Below, piece after piece: positions 1 to 6,388 of a stretch of DNA of 17,706 nt. Below the pieces are notes generated by a model. That model saw nothing but the letters and a program-made list of their open reading frames with translations. It made no database searches and was not told where the DNA came from. The stretch comes from Cyclobacteriaceae bacterium (GTDB lineage: Bacteria; Bacteroidota; Bacteroidia; Cytophagales; Cyclobacteriaceae), in NCBI GenBank assembly GCA_028289505.1, contig JANQPK010000108.1, forward strand, positions 1-17,706. Direction: 5' to 3'. Position numbers and translations under genes: made by a program. Numbering within the stretch: position 1 is the first letter of the stretch; each line of letters starts with the position of its first letter.

Positions 1-339
1 ACATTTTCCTAATAGCTGCTGTAAATCCTGCTCTAATTTGGTGAAACAATCGTCCTTCAACTCCAATGGATCCAGATTAATTTCCATGTTAAACTTGGCG
101 AGCTCAGTAGTAAAATGCTCGTCCTTGACTTTATCCAGGACCTCTTCAACTAAATGAGCAGGTAAGCCATGGTTGTCTACCAGGCACAGCTCCTGCTCCG
201 CCCCTATGCGATGCACCCCTTCTTCAAACATGCCCTCGGCTATCATGATCTCCAGGGCTTCCACATCATTAAACAGTAATTGAGTATAGTCCCTTAGATC
301 GGTTGTGCTCAGAACCGGAAGTACGTTCAAATCACCCAT
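1..339 (-). CDS. GCS2-like (glutamate-cysteine ligase family) protein, N-terminal part
   Basis: The first 113 codons of a gene that runs off the left end of the window. The start is the ATG at 339; an in-frame TAA stands two codons upstream, so nothing earlier is possible. Residues around 43-52 read GAEQELCLVD, followed by a TELAKFNMEINLDPLEL segment. This pairing resembles the N-terminal glutamate-binding part of the carboxylate-amine/glutamate-cysteine ligase 2 (GCS2) family, where the second glutamate of the GxEQE motif helps bind metal and nucleotide. From memory, Bacteroidota and relatives carry long proteins of this type, some with added CBS domains, but the C-terminus is not visible here. 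It starts six bases after the safE-like stop codon, so it is probably cotranscribed with the cbb3 genes, although no known role links it to the oxidase. Substrate unknown. Confidence 0.6.
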   Translation of the reverse strand, partial: MGDLNVLPVLSTTDLRDYTQLLFNDVEALEIMIAEGMFEEGVHRIGAEQELCLVDNHGLPAHLVEEVLDKVKDEHFTTELAKFNMEINLDPLELKDDCFTKLEQDLQQLLGKC

Positions 340-345
340 TAATTA

Positions 346-1035
346 CTAGTCTTTGGTAGTGTGGTTTTCATGATGATGATGGTGCGGCTGATGCTGGTCA
401 GGGCTCAGATACGGTACCCCAAGGCCCAGCCCCCTCACAATTAACAAGATAGCCAAAAGGCAAGTAAAACCATTAACCAATTTATTTCCGCTTATCCATT
501 TTCGATTTATCCTTTGGAAACCACTCACAATCGCCAACATCATTGGGCTGGTACCCAGGCCAAAGAACGCCATATACAAAATTGACTCCCAGATACTTCC
601 TGTTGCCACCGAGGCGGCCAGCGCCACGTAAGTTAGCCCACATGGTAATAAACCGTTATATACACCAAACCACCACATACTGGTCCTATTCCCGTTTAGC
701 ATCTTTGCTAAACGCATCTTAATCCTAGCAAAAGTTCCTGATAACCAGCTAATGTTATTCTGGTGACCAACCCAGCCAACCAACACCGCCAACAGCAGTA
801 ATACTCCGGTAATCACCGATAGAAACTGTTGCCCAACAGCCCATTGAATACCCGAACCAAATATACCTGCCAGCATCCCCAATAAACTGTAGGTAAATAT
901 CCTACCCATATTGTACTGGAATTTGTCAGAATTCGATTGCCGCCGTTTGGCGTTCAGCGTCATAACCAAAGGACCACACATAGCTAGGCAATGTATACTG
1001 CCCATAAATCCAAGTACCAAGGCGCTCCAGATCAT
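346..1035 (-). CDS. SafE/TauE-like membrane protein of the cbb3 oxidase cluster
   Basis: Polytopic inner-membrane protein of 229 aa with about six hydrophobic segments. I chose the ATG at 1035, not an upstream one at 1086, because it overlaps the fixH stop by the coupled ATGA arrangement and puts the first membrane helix directly at the N-terminus (MIWSALVLGFMGSIHC). Residues 15-22 carry H-C-x3-C-G-P (HCLAMCGP), and a second cysteine lies in the LLPCGLTY motif; both are typical of the SafE/UreH-like branch annotated as 'sulfite exporter TauE/SafE family'. Members of this branch next to ccoGH are thought to act in heavy-metal, probably copper, handling for oxidase assembly. The C-terminus is strikingly histidine rich (HQPHHHHHENH), which fits a metal-binding tail. 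The family call is firm; the copper role is inference. Confidence 0.8.
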   Translation of the reverse strand: MIWSALVLGFMGSIHCLAMCGPLVMTLNAKRRQSNSDKFQYNMGRIFTYSLLGMLAGIFGSGIQWAVGQQFLSVITGVLLLLAVLVGWVGHQNNISWLSGTFARIKMRLAKMLNGNRTSMWWFGVYNGLLPCGLTYVALAASVATGSIWESILYMAFFGLGTSPMMLAIVSGFQRINRKWISGNKLVNGFTCLLAILLIVRGLGLGVPYLSPDQHQPHHHHHENHTTKD

Positions 1036-1469
1036 GGTAAATATAGATTTTCTTGCTTTAGATAGGCGTTGGACTGATCGCGCCATTCAATTTTGACCTG
1101 CCATAAACCACTGGCCAAGTTCTTAGTGGAGAGGATTTGAGTATTGTCTTGATCCAGCTTTAGTTTCCATTTGCGGTCCAAAGAGGCATCTGATGGCCGG
1201 TATAACTCAAGATGTCCCGATTCTATGGCTAGGTTCTTTGGAAATCGGATGGATAAAATCTTCAGTTCACTCTTGAGTTCAATGTCCACTGATTTCTCAA
1301 GTGCTTGCTCATTCTCAAGTTTATCTATTTGCTCCTGGTATGCCAATTCCTGTTCATAATAGTCATCTGCCACCAGATGTATTTTGGCCTGATACACCCG
1401 GTAGATCAGCACTCCCAAGAACATGGCAAAGGCCAGGAAAGCGATCGTGATTTTAGAACCCCAATTCAT
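1032..1469 (-). CDS. fixH: FixH/CcoH-family cbb3 oxidase assembly protein
   Basis: A 145-residue protein with one N-terminal membrane helix (about residues 6-26, ITIAFLAFAMFLGVLIYRVY) followed by a short charged linker and a periplasmic beta-rich domain that ends in a WQVKIEW-type strand. Size, topology and place directly after ccoG match FixH/CcoH, a small membrane protein needed for assembly and stability of cbb3 oxidase. The gene begins three bases after the ccoG stop, and its TGA overlaps the ATG of the next gene, so translation is likely coupled. The family is poorly conserved in sequence, so the call rests on architecture, a recognisable N-terminus and position. No cysteine or histidine cluster suggests direct metal binding. 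Confidence 0.85.
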   Translation of the reverse strand: MNWGSKITIAFLAFAMFLGVLIYRVYQAKIHLVADDYYEQELAYQEQIDKLENEQALEKSVDIELKSELKILSIRFPKNLAIESGHLELYRPSDASLDRKWKLKLDQDNTQILSTKNLASGLWQVKIEWRDQSNAYLKQENLYLP

Positions 1470-1472
1470 AGT

Positions 1473-2879
1473 TTATCTGGTGGGTCCGAGGAAATTGGTT
1501 TTTATGCGTTCCACCCTTTCTTCGCCTTTGAATATTCCCAACTTAATCGGTGTCTTAGTTCCTGAGACCAATTCTGGTGGTATCTCTACAAAGTACACCC
1601 CTTCTACCATTCCATTAGCAGGAACTACTATGTCCGCTTCACCAACTCGGCTTATGGTAGCTTCTGGCGGATCTAATACTTTAATCTCTAAGCTGATATC
1701 ATCAAATGTTTTATTGATTACCTGAATGTTATACAAATTACTAATTTTTCCTTCAGGTGTCTCCTGAAACAACTGACCGGGCACTCTCAATACCGTGGTT
1801 TCTACTTCAGCCCTACTGATCAACAAGTATGACAGTATACCCAACAGTGCCGTTAATACCACAGCATATCCTACTAATCTTCCACGGAATTTCAATGGAT
1901 TGCCTTCGTTGATACCATTATAGGAGTCGTACCGTATAAGCCCCGTAGGTTTTTGGATCTTGGTCATAACCTGGTCACAGGCATCAATACAAGCGGTACA
2001 ATTAACACATTCGAGCTGGGTACCATTTCTGATGTCTATACCGGTAGGGCAAGCATGAACACAGAGTTTGCAGTCAATGCAATCCCCTTTCTCCTGATCC
2101 ACTTTTCCTTTTTTTAGTTTCCCCCTTGGTTCTCCCCTGAGCCAATCATAGGCTACCACTATAGAGTCTTTATTCAATAATACTCCTTGTAAACGACCAT
2201 AGGGACACACCACTATACAGGCCTGTTCCCTGAAATAGGCGAAAACACCGTAGAAAATCCCAGTAAATACCAACAGGCCCAGGAATCCTGCAATTTCCTG
2301 CGCAGGGCCAGCGGCGATCAAATCTTTAACTTGGTCAACCCCGATCAGATAAGCCATCAACAGGTGAGATATGATCAACGATATCACAATAAATATAAAC
2401 TGCTTAAATACTTTCTTGAATATCTTATCGGAGGTCCAGGGAGCAGCGTTCAACTTGCGTTGCTGATTGGCATCCCCTTCGATCAGGTATTCTATTTTTC
2501 TAAATACCATTTCCATGAAAAGCGTCTGAGGACAGGCCCAACCACACCAGAGTCTGCCAAAGGCAGATGTGAATAAGATCACAAAAACAAAGAAAGTAAT
2601 CATTCCCAGGCCAAACAGGATGAAATCCTGCGGCCAAAAAACCTGTCCAAACAGGATGAATTTCCTTTGAAAAATATTAAATAGGAATAATGGGTGCCCG
2701 TCGACCTTGATGAATGGGCCAGAAAATAGTAGTGCTAGTAGCACTATGGTGACCAAGATCCTTAGATTGTGCAGTCTACCACTGGGCTTTTTAGGGTAGA
2801 CCCAAACCCGGTTTCCTTCCGCGTCTACAGTCGCCAGGGAATCACGGTACTCCTGGTCATATTGATAAAGTTCTTCCAT
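1473..2879 (-). CDS. ccoG: CcoG (RdxA/FixG) polyferredoxin, cbb3 oxidase accessory protein
   Basis: Membrane-bound iron-sulfur protein of 468 aa. It has hydrophobic segments near residues 39-53, 85-105, 160-180, 197-215 and 335-352, a CGWACPQ motif (C112, C116) and an ACIVVCPYGRLQG motif (C221, C225). Two classic 4Fe-4S clusters follow: C267-x2-C270-x2-C273-x3-C277P and C291-x2-C294-x2-C297-x3-C301. The C-terminal 110 residues form the periplasmic Ig-like FixG domain. CcoG homologues act in cbb3 biogenesis and have been shown in Rhodobacter to reduce Cu(II) to Cu(I) for copper insertion. It sits 34 bases after ccoP and three bases before fixH, the usual ccoNO-P-G-H order. Length is normal and all cluster cysteines are present. 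Confidence 0.96.
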   Translation of the reverse strand: MEELYQYDQEYRDSLATVDAEGNRVWVYPKKPSGRLHNLRILVTIVLLALLFSGPFIKVDGHPLFLFNIFQRKFILFGQVFWPQDFILFGLGMITFFVFVILFTSAFGRLWCGWACPQTLFMEMVFRKIEYLIEGDANQQRKLNAAPWTSDKIFKKVFKQFIFIVISLIISHLLMAYLIGVDQVKDLIAAGPAQEIAGFLGLLVFTGIFYGVFAYFREQACIVVCPYGRLQGVLLNKDSIVVAYDWLRGEPRGKLKKGKVDQEKGDCIDCKLCVHACPTGIDIRNGTQLECVNCTACIDACDQVMTKIQKPTGLIRYDSYNGINEGNPLKFRGRLVGYAVVLTALLGILSYLLISRAEVETTVLRVPGQLFQETPEGKISNLYNIQVINKTFDDISLEIKVLDPPEATISRVGEADIVVPANGMVEGVYFVEIPPELVSGTKTPIKLGIFKGEERVERIKTNFLGPTR

Positions 2880-2913
2880 TGCTTCCTTCCAACTCCTATT
2901 GAAACCAACTTAA

Positions 2914-3969
2914 CTAAGAAGCATCCACTTCCTGGTCTTCTGCCTGATACAATTCTCCTTGCGGGGCCTTTGCATTAGGTGGATTTGTGCCTGCCAGCGT
3001 CATGATGTAGCTTGAAACATCGCGCATTTGTTCAGGGCTCAAAAGAGGTTCCCAGGCGATCATTCCTTTTTCCGGAATACCATATTTAACCGATACAAAG
3101 ATTTCGCTCATACTTCCCCCATGTAACCAATACTCATCGGTTAGATTGGGTCCAATATTTCCTCCACCGTCATTTCGATGGCAGGAAGCACATTGCATAT
3201 CATAGATCTTTTTACCACTATCGATAACTGAGGATTCATCTGAGAAGGCTACGGTAGACTCATCGATGCCTCCACCTTCCTCTTCTGCGGCTGCCAGGCG
3301 TTCCACTGCAGCAGCTTGTGCCTCAGCCACTGAAATATCATACAACTCACCTGGTAGCGGTGCCGCGCTGAACACGTGATAGATTAGCATGTATACCACC
3401 CCAAAAACGATAGAGATGTAAAAGAAAGCTGTCCACCACGGTGGCAAATGGTTGTCTAATTCTCTGATTCCATCATAATTGTGGTCCAACAAAATAGTGG
3501 CTTCTTTCTCCTGAGGAACACTCTTATTGAACTGGTCCCAAAACCAGTTCCGCTGTTTTTCTTTCTGAGCTACCATTTCAGTCTCAGGTTCATCCTTTTG
3601 CATGGCAACCTTTAACAGGCTCAGGGTGTAAACGGCAACCACCAAAACTAATACTGCGATTATCAGTACGAATAACGCCAACACAGCGAGCATGGTCTGG
3701 GTATCCATCCCCGAACCTGCTGAATCCTGAGCAAAACTAGCAACCGGAGATCCCAGCATCAACAGCAAGACAATGATCATCTTAGTGGAGATGGAAGATC
3801 CATCTTTAGATTCATCATCAAGTGGCAGGTTTTTCATTTTTCTGATATATTTCTTATCAACCTTAAACAGCCATAGGATAAGTATCAGGAAAAACCCAAA
3901 AAAGATGGTTAACGATACTAACGGCCAAACCGAGACATTCTCTACAAGTTCAAAATAATGCTTAAACAT
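2914..3969 (-). CDS. ccoP: CcoP, monoheme cytochrome c subunit of cbb3 oxidase, with CcoQ-like N-terminus
   Basis: A 351-residue protein. Residues 1-50 look like CcoQ: one helix (about 14-36) followed by the basic KKYIRKMKNLPL segment. Residues 64-80 then read like a signal peptide (from M64, ending SPVASFAQ), helix 93-117 follows, and the CcoP N-terminal motif lies at 163-179 (HNYDGIRELDNHLPPWW) before a last helix (178-198). A single cytochrome c domain carries C260-A-S-C263-H264, with M303 the likely second ligand (PEKGMIAW). Proteobacterial CcoP has two hemes; one heme is usual in Bacteroidota. The subunit receives electrons for the CcoNO core. ATG at 3969 is two bases after the ccoNO stop. 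A separate start at M64 (ATG at 3780) is possible, which would give independent CcoQ and CcoP chains only if the upstream chain were cut or terminated. Confidence 0.93.
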   Translation of the reverse strand: MFKHYFELVENVSVWPLVSLTIFFGFFLILILWLFKVDKKYIRKMKNLPLDDESKDGSSISTKMIIVLLLMLGSPVASFAQDSAGSGMDTQTMLAVLALFVLIIAVLVLVVAVYTLSLLKVAMQKDEPETEMVAQKEKQRNWFWDQFNKSVPQEKEATILLDHNYDGIRELDNHLPPWWTAFFYISIVFGVVYMLIYHVFSAAPLPGELYDISVAEAQAAAVERLAAAEEEGGGIDESTVAFSDESSVIDSGKKIYDMQCASCHRNDGGGNIGPNLTDEYWLHGGSMSEIFVSVKYGIPEKGMIAWEPLLSPEQMRDVSSYIMTLAGTNPPNAKAPQGELYQAEDQEVDAS

Positions 3970-3971
3970 AA

Positions 3972-6122
3972 CTATTCTCCTTTTTGGGTTATTTCACTAA
4001 TTGAAGCAGTTGGGTTTCCCTTTATATCAGTTCCGAGACGTTGTAGATAAGATATCAGGGCTACTATCTCCAGTTCGGGTAGCACATCTATTCCTAACTC
4101 CTCTTTCAAACGCTTGGTAATCTGTTGTGCTTGAGTATTTAGATCATCAACCGCAATCGACTCATATCCTTGCTGGTACGGCACGCCTAGGCTTCTCATG
4201 GCATTAATTTTATCCGGAACTTTGGATGTATTGAGTGCTTGCTCAAATAGCCATGGGTAGGATGGCATTAGCGATCCCGGACTCATACTGGTAGGATCGA
4301 GCATGTGCTGATAGTGCCATGAATCGAGATACTTTCTTCCTACCCGATGCAGATCTGGTCCGGTTCGTTTTGATCCCCAGAGAAATGGATGATCGTACAC
4401 AAATTCGCCCGCCTTAGAATACTCTCCTTGGTAGCGTAGTGTTTCATCTCTAAACGGACGCACCATCTGAGTATGACAACTCACACACCCTTCCCTAATG
4501 TAGATATCCCGGCCCTCCAACTCCAGTGGTGTATAAGGTTTTACACTGGCAATGGTAGGTACATTAGATTTAATCAGGAAGGTTGGTACCAACTCAAAGA
4601 TCCCACCAATTAGAATGGCAACAGTGGTCAAAATAGTGAATTGGATAGGTTTGCTTTCCAGAACATGATGCCAGCGTCCTTTGGGAGCCTGATCTTTCTC
4701 AAGTGCATAAGCTTCTGCCTCCTCATTGGCCATGAAACTACCCTGTCCCATGGTCTTGGCAAGGTTGTAGGTCATTACAATAGCTCCGGTCAAGTAAAGC
4801 GCTCCTCCTAAAGCCCTAACCATATACATTGGTACAATCTGTACCACGGTTTCCAGGAAGTTAGCATACTGTAATTGGCCATTTGCATTAAATTCCTGCC
4901 ACATCAGGCTTTGGGTTACACCAGCCCAGTACATCGGAAGTGCATAGAATACAATACCCAAGGTCCCTATCCAAAAATGGAAATTGGCCAACTTAACGGA
5001 ATAAATTTTGGTTTTCCACATCTTCGGGATCATCCAATATAGCATACCAAAGGTGAGGAAGCCATTCCATCCAAGACCACCAACGTGCACATGAGCTACG
5101 ATCCAATCAGTGAAATGCGCAATTGCATTAATTGATTTGATTGACAACAGCGGTCCTTCCAGGGTGGCCATTCCGTAGGCAGTTACTGCCACTACCATAA
5201 ACTTCAGTACAGGGTCCTCTCTAACCCGATCCCATGCCCCTCTTAGGGTGAATAATCCATTCAACATACCACCCCATGAAGGTGCTATCAGCATCACGGA
5301 GAATACCATCCCCAATGACTGAGCCCAATCTGGAAGTGAAGTATAAAGCAAGTGGTGAGGGCCGGCCCAAATGTAAATGAAGATCAGCGACCAGAAATGG
5401 ATAATTGACAACTTATAAGAGTACACCGGACGATTCGCCGCCTTTGGCAAATAATAGTACATTAATCCCAGAAATGGAGTAGTAAGGAAAAAGGCTACCG
5501 CATTGTGTCCGTACCACCATTGAACTAAAGCATCCTGAACGCCAGAGTACATCGAATAACTTTTGAAGATTCCTACTGGGATTTCAAAGGAATTGACCAC
5601 ATGGAGCACCGCTACCGTAACGAAAGTTGCGATGTAGAACCATATGGCCACATACATATGGCGCTCCCTTCTCTTGAGTATGGTGCCGATCATGTTGATT
5701 CCGAAGACCACCCAGATTAAGGTAATGGCAATGTCGATTGGCCATTCCAACTCGGCATATTCTTTACTAGTAGTAAAACCCAGGGGAAGCGTAACCGCCG
5801 CGGCAACGATAATCAACTGCCAGCCCCAGAAGTGGATATAGCTTAAAAGATCACTGAACATCCTGGTTTTGAGCAATCTCTGCATGGAATAGTAAACCCC
5901 AGCAAACATGGCATTTCCCACAAAAGCAAAGATTATCGCATTGGTGTGTAATGGACGAATACGTCCAAAGGTGGTGTACTGAGTATCAAAGTTAAAAACA
6001 GGATAAAATAGCTGGATCGCGGCCATCAATCCAACCAGCATTCCCACCAGGCCAAAAACAATGGTGGCCAGAGAGAAATACTTTACAATTTTGTTATCAT
6101 ACTGGAATTGTTCAAGCGCCAT
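3972..6122 (-). CDS. ccoNO: CcoNO fusion: cbb3 oxidase catalytic subunit I joined to cytochrome c subunit II
   Basis: A 716-residue fused core of the cbb3 cytochrome c oxidase, which reduces oxygen to water with high affinity. Residues 1-460 are CcoN with about twelve helices. Heme and copper ligands visible are H59 (RPLHTNA), H205 (WWYGHNAVAFFLT), H256-H257 (AGPHHLLYT) and H343/H345 (IVAHVHVGGLGWNG). After a linker comes a helix (about 492-514), then the CcoO domain with C546-V-S-C549-H550, the TQMVRPFRDET motif, the GPDLHRVG motif and M619 (PGSLMPSYPWL) as likely axial ligand. CcoN and CcoO are separate genes in Proteobacteria; this fusion is common in Bacteroidota. The 94-base gap upstream contains a perfect palindrome and may hold its own promoter. 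Confidence 0.97.
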   Translation of the reverse strand: MALEQFQYDNKIVKYFSLATIVFGLVGMLVGLMAAIQLFYPVFNFDTQYTTFGRIRPLHTNAIIFAFVGNAMFAGVYYSMQRLLKTRMFSDLLSYIHFWGWQLIIVAAAVTLPLGFTTSKEYAELEWPIDIAITLIWVVFGINMIGTILKRRERHMYVAIWFYIATFVTVAVLHVVNSFEIPVGIFKSYSMYSGVQDALVQWWYGHNAVAFFLTTPFLGLMYYYLPKAANRPVYSYKLSIIHFWSLIFIYIWAGPHHLLYTSLPDWAQSLGMVFSVMLIAPSWGGMLNGLFTLRGAWDRVREDPVLKFMVVAVTAYGMATLEGPLLSIKSINAIAHFTDWIVAHVHVGGLGWNGFLTFGMLYWMIPKMWKTKIYSVKLANFHFWIGTLGIVFYALPMYWAGVTQSLMWQEFNANGQLQYANFLETVVQIVPMYMVRALGGALYLTGAIVMTYNLAKTMGQGSFMANEEAEAYALEKDQAPKGRWHHVLESKPIQFTILTTVAILIGGIFELVPTFLIKSNVPTIASVKPYTPLELEGRDIYIREGCVSCHTQMVRPFRDETLRYQGEYSKAGEFVYDHPFLWGSKRTGPDLHRVGRKYLDSWHYQHMLDPTSMSPGSLMPSYPWLFEQALNTSKVPDKINAMRSLGVPYQQGYESIAVDDLNTQAQQITKRLKEELGIDVLPELEIVALISYLQRLGTDIKGNPTASISEITQKGE

Positions 6123-6155
6123 ATGTTCAGTTGTTTTGGAATCTTTAAAATTTGC

Positions 6156-6169
6156 CCAATCTAGATTGG
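6156..6169. promoter_or_regulatory. Perfect 14-bp palindrome upstream of ccoNO
   Basis: CCAATCTAGATTGG is exactly self-complementary and lies in the 94-base gap between ccoS and ccoNO, 33 bases before the ccoNO start. It could be an operator or the tip of a leader hairpin. It does not fit the FNR spacing (TTGAT-N4-ATCAA). Function unproven. Confidence 0.35.
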
Positions 6170-6177
6170 AAAAGATA
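6170..6177 (-). promoter_or_regulatory. Possible -7 element (TATCTTTT) before ccoNO
   Basis: On the minus strand TATCTTTT matches the Bacteroidota -7 consensus TAnnTTTG at all but the last base. It directly precedes the palindrome and follows an AT-rich stretch (about 6178-6216). No TTTG at the -33 distance is visible, so this is a weak call. Confidence 0.22.
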
Positions 6178-6216
6178 ATGGTTAAATGATTTAATATTTA
6201 TAATTAATGACAAAAA

Positions 6217-6387
6217 TCAGTTTGTTTTTATAGAATTCTTACTATTCGTTCGGTCATCAAACAGCATTCTTCTGGAGGGCGTCTCGGTATCATCATACTG
6301 TCCGCTTTTTACTGCCCAAAAAAAGGCCCATAGAAACCCTAGGGCTATTAACAAACTGATAAATATCAAAGCTACAATCAACAACAT
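6217..6387 (-). CDS. ccoS: CcoS, cbb3 oxidase maturation protein
   Basis: A short gene of 56 codons, read from ATG at 6387 to TGA at 6217, starting one base after the ccoI stop. The product begins MLLIVALIFISLLIALGFLW, a single N-terminal membrane helix (about 3-26), and continues with GQYDDTETPSRRMLFDD (residues 29-45), which is the hallmark CcoS motif (GQ[FY]DDxExPxxRxLFDD). CcoS is needed for cofactor (heme b and copper) insertion into the CcoN subunit; it is an inner membrane protein with no known enzymatic domain. Position between ccoI and ccoNO is the standard one. Confidence 0.95.
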   Translation of the reverse strand: MLLIVALIFISLLIALGFLWAFFWAVKSGQYDDTETPSRRMLFDDRTNSKNSIKTN

Positions 6388-6388
6388 T

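Noticed and set aside
1036..1086. Longer N-terminus for the SafE-like protein starting at 1086
   Set aside because: It would add a basic 17-residue stretch overlapping fixH; the ATGA overlap at 1032-1035 is the better start.
1423..1725. 100-codon plus-strand frame across the ccoG-fixH junction
   Set aside because: Both minus-strand genes here are well supported, and the product resembles nothing.
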